Shown piece by piece: positions 1-9,863 of a DNA stretch of 61,839 bases. A model generated the notes under the pieces. It saw nothing but the letters and a program-made list of their open reading frames with translations, had not been told where the DNA came from and ran no database searches. Position numbers and translations under genes: made by a program. Each line of letters starts with the position of its first letter. Position 1 is the first letter of the stretch. This stretch comes from Bradyrhizobium sp. ARR65 (GTDB lineage: Bacteria > Pseudomonadota > Alphaproteobacteria > Rhizobiales > Xanthobacteraceae), in NCBI RefSeq assembly GCF_000472385.1, contig NZ_AWZU01000049.1, positions 248 to 62,086 of the forward strand. The letters are read 5' to 3'.

Positions 1-923
1 TTCTGCTTCACGTTGGCGGCCATCTCCTCCATCGAGGAGGAGGCCTCTTCCGCCGAGGAGGCCTGCTCGGTCGCGCCCTGCGAGAGCTGCTCGGCGCTGG
101 CCGAGAGCTCCTGGCTGCCGGCCGAGACGTTCTGCGCCGCGGTCAGGGCTTCGGCCACGATCTGCCGGAGCTTCTCGACCATCATATTCAGCGATTTGAC
201 GAGATCGCCGATCTCGTCGTTGCTGGATACGTTGATGGTCTGATTGAGATCGCCGCCCGCAACCGCTCCGGCCAAGCCAACGGCCCGGCTCAGGGCGCGG
301 CTGATATTGAGCGAGATCCAGACGGCGGCAGCGATAGCAATGGCGATCGAGACGAGCGCGAGCGTCATCAGCAGGAACTGAGCGCGGCTACCTTCTTCCC
401 TGGCCGTCGCAGCCTGCTCCGCCATGGCTTTGCTGGTGTAGGTGATATAGGCTTCGGCGGCATCCACCGTGTCGTTGACGACCTTCCGGCCCTCACGCGC
501 CGATCGCTCGGCAGCCGCTGCCTTGTCGGTCTTCGCGAGCTTGAGGGTTTCGTCCTGGAATGCATTCAGCTTGACATAGTTGGCCGCGAAAGCGTCGAGC
601 AGCTTCCTGCCGCCTTCGCTTGCGATCGCATAGACCCCGTCCTTGGTCTTCATCACCGCTTCGCGGATCGGGCCAATATCGGCGACGAACTGATCGGCCT
701 CGGCGCCGGACGTCAGAAGGGCGTTTTTCTCGGCGCGGACCTGCCGGAGCACTTGCACCTCGATCTGGCCTGCCTTTTCCATCCGCCCGGCGCGCAGCAC
801 GATGCTTTCCGCCGTGGCAGCCATATCGGTCAGCCTCATGTATGAGAGGCCGCTCGCCACGGCGGACAACACGATGATGACGCCGAACGCGCTGGCGAGC
901 TTCGCCTTGACTGTGAATCTCAT
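1..923 (-). CDS. Methyl-accepting chemotaxis protein (3' end cut by window edge)
   Basis: A transmembrane chemoreceptor that passes signals to CheA through CheW. Reading from ATG at 923 gives about 307 residues: a first membrane segment near residues 8-28, a helical periplasmic region compatible with a four-helix-bundle sensor, a second membrane segment near 165-190 (rich in I, A, V), a HAMP region ending in a SSNDEIGDLVKSLN stretch, and the start of the methylated coiled coil (QELSASAEQLSQGATEQASS). The signalling hairpin and C-terminus lie outside the window. It follows cheW by 35 bases and is the last visible gene of the che operon. Ligand unknown. Confidence 0.9.
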   Translation of the reverse strand, partial: MRFTVKAKLASAFGVIIVLSAVASGLSYMRLTDMAATAESIVLRAGRMEKAGQIEVQVLRQVRAEKNALLTSGAEADQFVADIGPIREAVMKTKDGVYAIASEGGRKLLDAFAANYVKLNAFQDETLKLAKTDKAAAAERSAREGRKVVNDTVDAAEAYITYTSKAMAEQAATAREEGSRAQFLLMTLALVSIAIAIAAAVWISLNISRALSRAVGLAGAVAGGDLNQTINVSSNDEIGDLVKSLNMMVEKLRQIVAEALTAAQNVSAGSQELSASAEQLSQGATEQASSAEEASSSMEEMAANVKQ

Positions 924-958
924 TTCAGCCCCCTCCCGTCTCAGCCCCGAGACGTCCC

Positions 959-1429
959 TCAATTCAGAATGCGTTCCATGTTGGGAACGATGACGAACTC
1001 TTCGCGCCATTTGGTGATGAAGCGAATGAATTCGGGTTTCCAATGCATGCCGACGCGCGGCGTCTGCTGCACGTTGGTCCGCGAGATCTCCGTCACCTCG
1101 TACACCTTGTCGGCGGTCAGCCCGACCAGGACAGGCTCGTTGTCGATAGCGAGTTCAATGACGACGATGCGGGTCTCGGCGGTATCCTCGGTCATCGGCA
1201 TGCCGAAGCGGATGCGCAGGTCGGCTAGAGGAATGACGTTGCCGCGCACATTGATGACGCAGGGTACGAACGCCTTGGCCCCCGCGACCCTGGTGGCGGG
1301 GATCGGATCGATGATTTCGCGCACCATCCCGGCATCAAGCGCGAATTTTTCGTCGCCAACGCCAATCATGACGACCTGGATCGAACCGTCCTGGTTGACC
1401 GCGGCCTCTTGCACCTCAGGAGCGGACAT
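959..1429 (-). CDS. cheW: Chemotaxis coupling protein CheW
   Basis: CheW links chemoreceptors to the CheA kinase in cytoplasmic signalling arrays. The 156-residue protein is a single CheW/SH3-like domain. It has the typical VINVRGNVIPLADLR segment near residues 60-75 and the later VGLTADKVYEV segment. Its ATG abuts the cheA stop codon (TAA at 1430-1432, start at 1429), so the two are almost certainly co-translated. Length is normal for the family. Confidence 0.93.
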   Translation of the reverse strand: MSAPEVQEAAVNQDGSIQVVMIGVGDEKFALDAGMVREIIDPIPATRVAGAKAFVPCVINVRGNVIPLADLRIRFGMPMTEDTAETRIVVIELAIDNEPVLVGLTADKVYEVTEISRTNVQQTPRVGMHWKPEFIRFITKWREEFVIVPNMERILN

Positions 1430-3553
1430 TTAGGCAGCCTCGTTCATCTGTTGTTTTTCCGACTGCGCCTGCGCGAGCGAGACGAGCTGCGCCACGTCCA
1501 GGATCAGCGCCGCGGTGCCGTCGCCGAGGATGGTCGCGCCCGAGAAGATCGTGACGTCGGAATGCAGTTTCGACAGCGACTTGATGACCGTCTGGTGATT
1601 GCCGATGATCTGGTCGGCGACCAGGCCGACGCGGGTCTCGCCGGTGGAGATGATGATGGTCTTTTGATGCAGCTCGGGCTCGCCTTCCGCAGGGAGGATC
1701 TCGCGCAGGCGCAGGAACGGCACGAGATTGCCGCGCACATTGAGGAAGTTGCGCCCGCGCGAGCGCTGGTCCTCGGCCATCAGCTCGACGCATTCCTCGA
1801 CCGCCGACAGCGGGATGATGTAGCGGCCCTCGCCGACGCGGATCAAAAGACCTTCGATGATCGCGAGCGTCAGCGGCAGCCGCAGCGTCACACTGGTGCC
1901 TTGTCCGGGCTTGGTCGACAGATCGATCGAGCCGCGCATGTTCTCGATGGTACGCTTGACCACGTCCATGCCGACGCCGCGGCCGGACAGCGCCGAGACG
2001 GTTTGCGCCGTTGAAAAGCCGGGATGGAACAGGAACTGGTGGATCTCGTGATCCGACAGCGCCGCACCCGGCGCGATCAGGCCCTGCTCTTCGGCCTTGG
2101 CGCGGATGCGCGCGGTGTTGAGACCGCCGCCATTGTCGCGCACCGTGACCAGAACCTGCGCGCCCGAGTGAACCGCGTGCAGTTCGATGCGGCCCTGCTC
2201 GGTCTTGCCCGCGACGGCGCGCGCAGCCGTATCCTCGATGCCGTGATCGATGGCGTTGCGGATCAGGTGGACCAGCGGATCGGCCAGGCATTCGATCATC
2301 GTCTTGTCGAGCTCGGTGTCCTCGCCCGAAGTGACGAATTCCACCGGCTTCTTGAGATCGCGCGAGAGATCATGGACCAGACGACGGAAGCGTCCGAACA
2401 GCGAGCCGATCGGCACCATGCGCGCACCCATGGTGGTGTCGCGCAGACTGGCCGCGAGCCGCTCGATTTCTTCGGCGATCATCTTGATCGAGAGATCGGA
2501 GCCGGCCGCCGCCAACTGGCTCAGGCGCGCCTGCGCAATAACCAGCTCGCCGACCCGGTCCATCAATTCGTCGAGCCGCTCGGCCTGCACGCGCACGGTG
2601 GCGATGCCGCGTTCTTCGCTGCGCTTGACCTCGTCACGCCGGGTCTCGGCCCGGGCGGCCGGCTGCGGCGCCGCTTCCTTGGCGACCGGCTCGGCCTTCG
2701 GTACGGCCGCGGGCTCGACGGTCGGCTCGGCTTCTGGCATGGGCTCGGCGACCGTTGGCGCGGGCGTCGCGTCGGCCGAGGCCGGCTGCATCGCAGTCTG
2801 CGGTACCGGCTCCGGCGCAGGCTGCTGTGCCGGCAGCTCGGCCTGCGTCAGCGGCGTGAGCGTGAGCTTCATCTCGTCGGCGACGAACATGAAGACGTCA
2901 TCGATCGCGCTCTTCTCGCAATCGGCGTGCAGCGTGACGTCCCACTTCAGGTAGCAGTATTCGGGCTCGAGCTCGTCGAGCAGCGGTACGTCGTCGGTGA
3001 CGGGAACGACGAAACAGGGTCCGAGCTTGCAGAGGTCCTCGAGCAGATCGAGCGGATTGGAACCGTTGCAAAGAATGTGGGAGTCGAACTCCAGATGCAG
3101 ACGCCAGCCTGCAGACCGCTTCTCGCCCGCGGCCGCCACCTCCGCGGTAGCGGGCGTCGCCACTTCGGACCGCGGGGCGGTCGGAGCGACGAGCTGCTTC
3201 AGATCGTCCAGAATGGCTTCGCCAATGATGGCGTCCGTCGTCTCCGGCGCCTCGATCAGTGCGCGGATATAGTCCTTGGCGGCCAGCGCCACCGCGATCA
3301 GTTCCTGGGTCGGCTTGATCTCGCCTTTGCGAACCAGCTCGAACGCCGTTTCGAATTCATGGGTGAAGGCGGCGACCTTGTCGAAACCGAACATCGCGCC
3401 GGATCCCTTGATGGTGTGCAGCGCGCGAAAAGCCGAATCGACCAGCTCCCGATCGTCCGGTCGCTGGCAAAGATCCAGCAGGGCCCCTTCCAGGGTCTCG
3501 AAAAGCTCGCTTGCTTCCTGACGAAAGACCTCTGTCGGGTCCAGCGCGCTCAT
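1430..3553 (-). CDS. cheA: Chemotaxis histidine kinase CheA
   Basis: CheA autophosphorylates on a histidine in its HPt domain and passes phosphate to CheY. The 707-residue protein shows, in order, an N-terminal HPt domain with the phospho-acceptor in ALHTIKGSG (H46), a region of about 150 residues, a Pro/Ala/Glu linker (roughly 240-310), the dimerisation helices, and an ATPase with N box (HLIRNAIDHG), G1 (DNGGGL) and G2 (GRGVGMDVV). A C-terminal CheW-like regulatory domain follows. The start overlaps the cheY stop by four bases (ATGA). No canonical P2 domain is obvious; the segment before the linker may substitute for it. Confidence 0.95.
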   Translation of the reverse strand: MSALDPTEVFRQEASELFETLEGALLDLCQRPDDRELVDSAFRALHTIKGSGAMFGFDKVAAFTHEFETAFELVRKGEIKPTQELIAVALAAKDYIRALIEAPETTDAIIGEAILDDLKQLVAPTAPRSEVATPATAEVAAAGEKRSAGWRLHLEFDSHILCNGSNPLDLLEDLCKLGPCFVVPVTDDVPLLDELEPEYCYLKWDVTLHADCEKSAIDDVFMFVADEMKLTLTPLTQAELPAQQPAPEPVPQTAMQPASADATPAPTVAEPMPEAEPTVEPAAVPKAEPVAKEAAPQPAARAETRRDEVKRSEERGIATVRVQAERLDELMDRVGELVIAQARLSQLAAAGSDLSIKMIAEEIERLAASLRDTTMGARMVPIGSLFGRFRRLVHDLSRDLKKPVEFVTSGEDTELDKTMIECLADPLVHLIRNAIDHGIEDTAARAVAGKTEQGRIELHAVHSGAQVLVTVRDNGGGLNTARIRAKAEEQGLIAPGAALSDHEIHQFLFHPGFSTAQTVSALSGRGVGMDVVKRTIENMRGSIDLSTKPGQGTSVTLRLPLTLAIIEGLLIRVGEGRYIIPLSAVEECVELMAEDQRSRGRNFLNVRGNLVPFLRLREILPAEGEPELHQKTIIISTGETRVGLVADQIIGNHQTVIKSLSKLHSDVTIFSGATILGDGTAALILDVAQLVSLAQAQSEKQQMNEAA

Positions 3554-3915
3554 GACCGCACCAGCTTGGCGACGACCGCGAGCAACTGCTCAGGCTTGAA
3601 GGGCTTTGTGATCCATCCGGTCGCCCCGGCGCTCTTGGCTTCCTGCTTGACCGCGTCGTTGGATTCCGTGGTCAGAAAGACGATCGGCATCCCGGTCAGC
3701 GCGGGCAGCTTCCGCAACGCGCGGATGAGCTCCAGGCCGTTCATCGTCGGCATGTTGAGATCAGTGATGACGAGGTCCGGTCGCTTCGCCTGGCACTGGG
3801 CGAGGCCTTGGGCGCCGTCACCGGCTTCGAGCACGCTGTGACCAGCAGGCTCGAGGACGACCTTGATCATCTGGCGGATACTGGGGGAATCATCGACCGT
3901 CAGAACGGTAGCCAT
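3550..3915 (-). CDS. cheY: Chemotaxis response regulator CheY
   Basis: A 121-residue single-domain receiver. D8 and D9 form the acidic pocket, D52 in VITDLNMP is the phospho-acceptor, and the TT and KPF motifs are present. With no output domain it most likely acts by binding the flagellar switch or as a phosphate sink. The ATG at 3915 is preferred over an upstream in-frame extension that would run through the STAS gene. It overlaps the STAS stop by one base and the cheA start by four, a tightly coupled operon. Confidence 0.93.
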   Translation of the reverse strand: MATVLTVDDSPSIRQMIKVVLEPAGHSVLEAGDGAQGLAQCQAKRPDLVITDLNMPTMNGLELIRALRKLPALTGMPIVFLTTESNDAVKQEAKSAGATGWITKPFKPEQLLAVVAKLVRS

Positions 3916-4238
3916 CAGACGCCATCTTTCTTTTCGTTGAAGGGATGGTTCGCAATCGCCTCGCTGGAGAAACCGGCGCGGCGAAGCGTGTTGCGGAAGT
4001 TTTGCGAGAACGAGGTGAGCACCACCGGGCGCCCCTGCGCCTGGCCGGTCTTGGTCGTGGACAGCAATAGCTGGATCGACGTCACATCGGCCTTGGCGAC
4101 GTTGGAGCAATCGATCTCGAGCGGGTCTTGCCGGTTGAAGGCCTCGCGGATCAGGTCGTAGACGTTACGGATTGCCGCGATGCTGCAGTCTGCCGGAAGC
4201 CGGAGTGACCACTTCGACTCGGTGGCATTAGGCGTCAT
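3915..4238 (-). CDS. STAS-domain protein, first gene of the che operon
   Basis: A 107-residue protein with a STAS/anti-sigma-antagonist-like fold: a beta strand, a helix with NVYDLIREAF, the strand PLEIDCSNVAKADVTSIQLL containing the usual phospho-switch region (DVTS), and the RPVVLTSFSQNF strand. STAS proteins at the head of chemotaxis operons are common, and their partner is often unknown. The ATG at 4238 follows a GGGGGA ribosome site; the longer frame from 4316 would need a TTG with poor spacing. Confidence 0.85.
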   Translation of the reverse strand: MTPNATESKWSLRLPADCSIAAIRNVYDLIREAFNRQDPLEIDCSNVAKADVTSIQLLLSTTKTGQAQGRPVVLTSFSQNFRNTLRRAGFSSEAIANHPFNEKKDGV

Positions 4239-4818
4239 TGCGTCCCCCGTCCCGAATTCGCCATCCGTCCGGCGCGAATTCATTCCCACGGGACTTTCAC
4301 AATGGCTGATGAGCAAACTCCTAACTATAGAGCCCGTGTAAATACGGGGTTAAAATAACTTTAGGTTGCACAGCCCACATCACTGGGAGCTCTCATCCGC
4401 GCGAGTAAATCAATCTTCGCGCGCAACACGTGCGAGCTTGCCGAAAACGGATGCATCTTCCTGCCAGACGGCCGCGATTGTATGCGCGGTATCGAGTTCG
4501 ACGGTCGAGGAATCCGAATTTAAGTTCGATCGTCACTTCGCCGGCGCAAGAAAATTCGGCCTCCAGCAGCGATTAATAACTTATAAAAACACGTTGAGGT
4601 TGCTGCCACGACGGACAAATTGGCAAAGCCAGCCGTCATGAACTTGTCGCAACTTCTGATAGCCGCGACCGCCGCGCGGCCGATCCCGACCGAAGCCGCG
4701 ACAGCAACGGCAGTTCTCAGCTCGACAAACGGAGAGTTAGCCAAACCTTCACACCTATCACGCTAGTGTGACGCAGGGGAGCGATGCGGATTCGCATCGC
4801 TCGAAGGGGGAAAACGCC
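4239..4818. other. Intergenic region between divergent chemotaxis units
   Basis: It must hold the promoters of the leftward che operon and the rightward receptor gene. A short AT-rich patch at 4321-4370 includes a small hairpin (CCCGT and ACGGG arms around 4334-4348). I saw no convincing gene; small frames here start with TTG and lack ribosome sites. Confidence 0.5.
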
Positions 4819-6504
4819 GTGCAGAAATTCTTCCGCAGCATCAGCAGCCGGATTCTGCTCATACCCATCCTCGCGCTGCTGGCATTGATCGTGACAGGCC
4901 TGGTCTCGATCCGCGCCATCTCCAATGTCACGCTGGAGGAACATCAGGCGCGGGCTCGTGCGGTGACGGATGCGGCAACGAAGATCGTTGAAGCCTTCGA
5001 AGCCAAAGCGGCGCGCGGCGAGATGCCGGACGACGCTGCCAAGGCGGCCGCCAAGGACGTGCTCCGCGCCATTCGCTACGACGGCAATGAATATGTGATG
5101 GCGCGCCGCCTCGATGGCGTCATCGAAGTCAACGGACTGTTCAAGGACAGGGAAGGCGCCCCATCGCTCGAATCCAAGGATGCCAACGGCTCTTATTTTG
5201 CGCGCGACATGATCAAGGCGGCCGAGGCCGGCGGCGGCTTCACCTATTATCTCTGGCCGAAAATGCCGAACACGCCGCCCGTGCGCAAGGCCAGCTATGC
5301 AAAGCTCAGCGGCCGCTGGAAGTGGGTGGTGGGGACAGGCGTCTATCTGGACGACGTCGAAGCGGCCACCTGGGCCAGCGCGATCAACGCGGCATGGATG
5401 ATCGGCGCCGTGGCTCTGCTGACTTTCGCCGTGGCTTACTTGCTCGGCCGCCGCATCACCGGACCGATCCTCCGCCTGACCGAGGCCACTCATCGCCTGG
5501 CCGAAGGTGATGCGGCTACCGCCGTGCCCGAAGTGGAGAGGCGGGACGAGATTGGAACGATGGCACAGGCCATTGCAATTCTGAAGGAACGATCGGCCGA
5601 GGCGACGCGTCTGGCCGCCGACCAGGCTCGGCTGAAGGCCGAAGCCGCGCTGGAGCAGCAAGCGGCGATGCACAAGCTCGCCGACGGGTTCGAGGCGTCC
5701 GTGAAAGGCGTGGTCGAAACCATCGCAGATTCAGCGAGCGAGATGAAGGCGTCCGCCAACGCGATGACCCGCGCGGCGACGACCGCCAGCGGCGAGACGA
5801 CCGCGGCGGCTTCCGCTGCCGGTCAGACCAGCACCAATGTCGGCACCGTGGCTACGGCAACGGAAGAGCTATCGTCCTCAATCCAGGAGATTTCCCGCCA
5901 GATCACCCATTCCTCGCAAATCGCCTCGAGCGCAGTTTCGGAGGCCGATCGTGCCAAGGCGACCATGGCGCGCCTCGAAAATTCCGCCCAGCGCGTCGGC
6001 GATATCGTGGCGCTGATCAGCGGCATTGCCGAGCAGACCAATCTCCTGGCGCTGAACGCGACGATCGAAGCCGCGCGCGCCGGCGAGGCCGGCAAGGGCT
6101 TTGCCGTCGTCGCCTCGGAGGTGAAATCGCTCGCGACCCAGACCGCGAAGGCGACAGAGGAAATCCAGGCCACGGTCGCCGAGATTCAGTCCATGACCGG
6201 AAGCGCAGTCGAAGTCATCCAGGGCATCGGCGGCGTCGTGGCGCAGATCAATGAGATCACGTCGGCGATTGCCGCCGCCGTCGAGGAGCAGGGCGCCGCG
6301 ACGAGCGATATCGCAGCCAATATCCAGCAAGCCGCCGCCGGCGCGCGACAGGTCTCGGAAAGCGTCTCCGCAGCACAGGGCGCGGCGAGGCAGACCGGCA
6401 ACATCGCAAATGATGTGCTGGGCGCAGCCGACAGGTTCTCCGGTGAAGCCGAGCGCCTGCGACGCGAAGTCGCCGGCTTTCTCGCGCAGGTTCGTGCGGC
6501 CTGA
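4819..6504 (+). CDS. Methyl-accepting chemotaxis protein with Cache-type sensor
   Basis: A transmembrane receptor of 561 residues: membrane helix near 8-28, a periplasmic single-Cache-like sensor of about 150 residues (YDGNEYVMARRLDG, then TYYLWPK and WKWVVGTGVYLDD, typical of sCache_2 sensors), a second membrane helix near 185-205, HAMP, and a cytoplasmic signalling domain containing the EQTNLLALNATIEAARAG hairpin tip. The GTG at 4819 follows AAGGGGGAAAA with good spacing; an upstream GTG at 4768 is in frame but has no ribosome site. It lies on the strand opposite the che operon. The ligand is probably a small organic acid, as for other sCache receptors, but this is inference. Confidence 0.92.
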   Translation: MQKFFRSISSRILLIPILALLALIVTGLVSIRAISNVTLEEHQARARAVTDAATKIVEAFEAKAARGEMPDDAAKAAAKDVLRAIRYDGNEYVMARRLDGVIEVNGLFKDREGAPSLESKDANGSYFARDMIKAAEAGGGFTYYLWPKMPNTPPVRKASYAKLSGRWKWVVGTGVYLDDVEAATWASAINAAWMIGAVALLTFAVAYLLGRRITGPILRLTEATHRLAEGDAATAVPEVERRDEIGTMAQAIAILKERSAEATRLAADQARLKAEAALEQQAAMHKLADGFEASVKGVVETIADSASEMKASANAMTRAATTASGETTAAASAAGQTSTNVGTVATATEELSSSIQEISRQITHSSQIASSAVSEADRAKATMARLENSAQRVGDIVALISGIAEQTNLLALNATIEAARAGEAGKGFAVVASEVKSLATQTAKATEEIQATVAEIQSMTGSAVEVIQGIGGVVAQINEITSAIAAAVEEQGAATSDIAANIQQAAAGARQVSESVSAAQGAARQTGNIANDVLGAADRFSGEAERLRREVAGFLAQVRAA

Positions 6505-6700
6505 GCCGAGGCGGCACGCCGATTGCAAAACATTATAAGCTGCACGCATCGATTGATGGACGGCGGAGGCTGCCGCCCGGGATCGGGCGTTCGCATGCGG
6601 CATTCGGATAGGCCGCATTTAGTTTTGCGTTAAGTTTCTCCGGGATACCATTCCAAATTGCTAAAATGCAATTGACCCGCGCGACCCAAGAAACCGGCCG

Positions 6701-7780
6701 ATGCTGACCCAGGCGCTCCTTGTTGATGACAGCCGCTCCGTGCTCGACTTTTTGAAACGGCACATCGAAGCGGACGGCATGGTACAGGCAACTGCTTTCC
6801 TCGATCCCTTGCAGGCGATTGCCGCAGCCCGCTCGCGCGATTTCGACATCGTTCTGGTCGACTACGAGATGCCGAAGATGGACGGCATCGCCTTCATCCG
6901 CGCGCTTCGCAGCCTGCCGAGATGTGCCGAGATTCCCGTCGTGATGATCACCTCGATCGAGGACGATGAGGTGCGGATGCAGGCGCTGCAGGCCGGCGCC
7001 ACCGATTTCCTGCCCAAGCGCCCGCAAAGCCTGGAGATGAGGGTGCGCCTTCGCAACCTGGTCCGGCTCGGCCTTGCAGTCAGAAAGCTCAATGATCGCA
7101 CGGTCCACCTTGCCAGCGAGGTGGCGGCGGCCACGCAGAAGCTTCAGGAGCGCGAGGAGGAAATCATCCTGCGCCTGGCGCTCGCGGTCGAATATCGGGA
7201 CAACGACACCGGCGAACATACGCTGCGGGTCGCCAAATACAGCCGCCTCATCGCCGAGGAGCTCGGCCTTTCGGAGCGGCTGTGCCGCGACATCTATCTC
7301 GCCGCGCCTCTGCATGATATCGGCAAGGTCGCGATCCCCGACAACATCCTGCTCAAGCCTGGCCGGCTGAACGAGGAAGAGATGGCGATCATCCGAACGC
7401 ATGCCGCGATCGGCGGACGCATCCTGGCGGACAGCCACTGCGAATTGATTCAGCTCGGTGCGGCGATCGCCGTCGGTCATCACGAAAGATGGGACGGGAC
7501 CGGCTATCCCCGCGGCCTGAAGGGGCCGGAGATTCCGATCGCAGCCCGCGTGGTCGCGGTGGCCGACGTGTTCGATGCGCTGACCACCAAGCGGCCCTAC
7601 AAGGAGGCGATGCCGCTGACGGACGCGCGCGACTATCTTCTGAAGCGAAGCGGGCAGGAATTCGACCCGGCCTGCGTCGACGCGTTCTTGTCGCGCTGGG
7701 ACGACGTGCTGGCCATCGCGCGGGCCCACACCGCGCCGCTTCCGACACTTAAGGACGCGGGCGCCCTCGCCCCGCAATGA
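6701..7780 (+). CDS. Response regulator with HD-GYP cyclic-di-GMP phosphodiesterase domain
   Basis: An N-terminal receiver (D9, D10 and phospho-acceptor D54 in VLVDYEMP), a coiled linker (about 130-160) and a C-terminal HD-GYP domain. The catalytic HD is in LHDIGK and the signature is HHERWDGTGYPRGLKG. HD-GYP proteins hydrolyse cyclic-di-GMP, so this 359-residue protein probably connects phosphorylation to motility/biofilm switching. It follows the receptor gene by about 200 bases in the same direction. No strong ribosome site precedes the ATG. Confidence 0.93.
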   Translation: MLTQALLVDDSRSVLDFLKRHIEADGMVQATAFLDPLQAIAAARSRDFDIVLVDYEMPKMDGIAFIRALRSLPRCAEIPVVMITSIEDDEVRMQALQAGATDFLPKRPQSLEMRVRLRNLVRLGLAVRKLNDRTVHLASEVAAATQKLQEREEEIILRLALAVEYRDNDTGEHTLRVAKYSRLIAEELGLSERLCRDIYLAAPLHDIGKVAIPDNILLKPGRLNEEEMAIIRTHAAIGGRILADSHCELIQLGAAIAVGHHERWDGTGYPRGLKGPEIPIAARVVAVADVFDALTTKRPYKEAMPLTDARDYLLKRSGQEFDPACVDAFLSRWDDVLAIARAHTAPLPTLKDAGALAPQ

Positions 7781-8021
7781 ACGAAGGGAGTAGCGGGAAT
7801 TCGCGGCCGTGCGGCTATTTTGTGTGCGATCGCCCTCCGGCCAATTCGAAATAGCCTTCCCGCCATACGCAACGTTTCGGCCTTCTCTACGTTGAACTCG
7901 CCACACAGAGGCGCATTCCCAAAGCTTCCGCGCGATGGTATGCCGGCCTCATTGCGGCGGGACGGAGAGCTTCGGTTCCCGCAAGAAGCGGCAACCCGAC
8001 AGGCGCGATGACGGCAGAGGG

Positions 8022-9002
8022 ATGATCGACAGGGTTCTTCTCGCTGACATTGGCGGCACCAATGCGCGCTTTGCGCTGATGGACCGCGGCAAAATTGGGC
8101 CGATCCAACACATGCGGGTCGCCGATTTCCCGCGCGCGAACGACGCGATCGCGGCCTTTGTGGCGCGTCACGCCGCGGAACCGCCCACGGCCGCCGTGCT
8201 GGGCGTCGCGGGCCCGGTGGAGAACAATCGCTGCCTCATCACCAACAGCGGATGGCTGCTCGACGGCGCCGAACTCACAAAGCTGTTCGGTTTTGAGAGC
8301 GTCCATCTGCTCAACGATTTCGAAGCGCTGGGCTGGTCGCTGCCGGGATTGCAGCCGGCCGATCTCTTTCCGCTCGGGACGCAGCCTCCGATGCCGGGCG
8401 CGCCGATGCTGGTGCTCGGGCCCGGCACCGGCTTTGGTGCCGCCGGATTCCTGATGCAGGGCGCGCAGCCCCTGGTGGTCGTCACCGAAGCCGGGCATGC
8501 GACCTTGCCCGCAACGTCCGAGCGCGAAGAGCAGGTCATCGCGCAATTGCGCAGGCAGTTCGGACATGTGTCGATCGAACGGGTGCTGTCGGGTTCCGGC
8601 CTTGAAAACCTCTATCACGCGCTGGCAACGATCGAGGGCATCGCAGCGGCAGAGCGCGATGCCGCCGAGATCACCCAGGCCGCGCTTGACGGCAGTTGCG
8701 CCATCAGCGCCGCGGCGCTCGATATGTTTTGCGCCTTTCTCGGCGGTGTCGCCGGCAATCTCGCCCTGACTTTTTGCGCGCGCGGCGGCGTCTATATCGC
8801 CGGCGGCATCGTGCCTCGCTTCGCGGATCGTATGGCGGAAACGAAATTTCGCGAGCAGTTCGAGAACAAGGGACGCTACGACGCCTATCTGCGCGCCATC
8901 CCGACCAACGTCATCATCACCCCCGACACCAGCTTCATCGGGCTCAAGATCTTCTTCGAACAGAGCGCGGCGGCAAGCGTATCTGCCGTGCAAAGCCGAT
9001 AA
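8022..9002 (+). CDS. glk: Glucokinase
   Basis: Phosphorylates glucose to glucose-6-phosphate with ATP. The 326-residue protein belongs to the bacterial glucokinase family (PF02685 type). It has the N-terminal phosphate motif DIGGTNARFAL, LLNDFEALGWSLP with the catalytic Asp, the nucleotide-binding LGPGTGFGAA, GHATLP, and YIAGGIVPRF near the C-terminus. ATG at 8022 follows GCAGAGGG; an upstream in-frame ATG at 7935 would add 29 residues that do not resemble the family. Confidence 0.93.
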   Translation: MIDRVLLADIGGTNARFALMDRGKIGPIQHMRVADFPRANDAIAAFVARHAAEPPTAAVLGVAGPVENNRCLITNSGWLLDGAELTKLFGFESVHLLNDFEALGWSLPGLQPADLFPLGTQPPMPGAPMLVLGPGTGFGAAGFLMQGAQPLVVVTEAGHATLPATSEREEQVIAQLRRQFGHVSIERVLSGSGLENLYHALATIEGIAAAERDAAEITQAALDGSCAISAAALDMFCAFLGGVAGNLALTFCARGGVYIAGGIVPRFADRMAETKFREQFENKGRYDAYLRAIPTNVIITPDTSFIGLKIFFEQSAAASVSAVQSR

Positions 9003-9131
9003 CGGCCCTCGTCGGGATCACCCGCAAATCCAGTGGTCGACCTTTTCAAGATTGGTTGAGCAGATTGTCCCGGTTGCCAAGCTGCGGGCCATCTCACAAC
9101 GACGCGAGCGACATCGACGTGGCGCGGCTCA

Positions 9132-9863
9132 TCAACCCGCCCTCGCGCCAGAAAGCGGCTTCTCGATGAGGGCCAGTTTCGTTTCGGCGAATTTTGCCGG
9201 CAGTCCACGTTCCCCGGTAAACTCCTTGTAGGCTTGCATGGCTCCGTCGTACGCTTCTCCGACGCCATCCACCCACATATGTCTGGGCTTTGACCAGCAA
9301 TCGTCGACAACGATGATCCCGTCCGGGCTAAGCCGCGGATAGATCCTTTCCAGGCCAACCCTGACCGGTTGGTAGAGGTCCACATCGAGCAGACAGAACG
9401 AAATACGGTCTGGCAGGAGAGAATCCTCCACCGTCGAGATGTCGGCCTCCAGGACCTTGATGTCCGTAATGTGCCGTCTAGCAAGCGACTCCTTGAACCA
9501 TGCGGCACTGTTGTTCTTGAATTCCCATTCGTAGTCCTGGACTTTGCCGCGCTGCTCCTTCTCGACGTGAATGTCTTGGGGTGTGAAGCCGCAAAACGTA
9601 TCGATACAAACGTATTCTTTGTGAATGCCGGAATCCGCAAGGTATTCATAAAGAAACGTGGTGGTCAGGCCATGTGCACACCCGATCTCGACAATTGAAC
9701 CGTCTACGTCGGCGGTGCGGTCCAGGCAGTGCGCGAGGAAGCACAATTGTCGCGGGAAATACTGAAATTGATAGCGGGGATACCAAAGCTTACGAAAATA
9801 GCCCCTCAACATGAGTTGACGGTACCCTTTCGCCGCAATTGCATGCGCAATTTTCCTGATCAC
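9132..9863 (-). CDS. TylF/macrocin-O-methyltransferase-like SAM methyltransferase
   Basis: A 243-residue class I methyltransferase of the TylF type. The SAM-binding motif is IVEIGCAHGLTT, followed by CIDTFCGFTPQD and the metal/acid cluster LLDVDLYQPV with IIVVDDCW further on. TylF relatives O-methylate sugars of antibiotics or surface polysaccharides; the substrate here is unknown and no glycosyltransferase is adjacent. GTG start after GGGAGTGAAAC. The gene is richer in A/T and in less common codons than its neighbours, which suggests transfer. Confidence 0.82.
   Translation of the reverse strand: MIRKIAHAIAAKGYRQLMLRGYFRKLWYPRYQFQYFPRQLCFLAHCLDRTADVDGSIVEIGCAHGLTTTFLYEYLADSGIHKEYVCIDTFCGFTPQDIHVEKEQRGKVQDYEWEFKNNSAAWFKESLARRHITDIKVLEADISTVEDSLLPDRISFCLLDVDLYQPVRVGLERIYPRLSPDGIIVVDDCWSKPRHMWVDGVGEAYDGAMQAYKEFTGERGLPAKFAETKLALIEKPLSGARAG

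Noticed and set aside
2024..3841. 605-codon plus-strand frame opposite cheA
   Set aside because: Shadow of the high-GC cheA gene: Arg/Gly/Leu-rich, no domain, no ribosome site.
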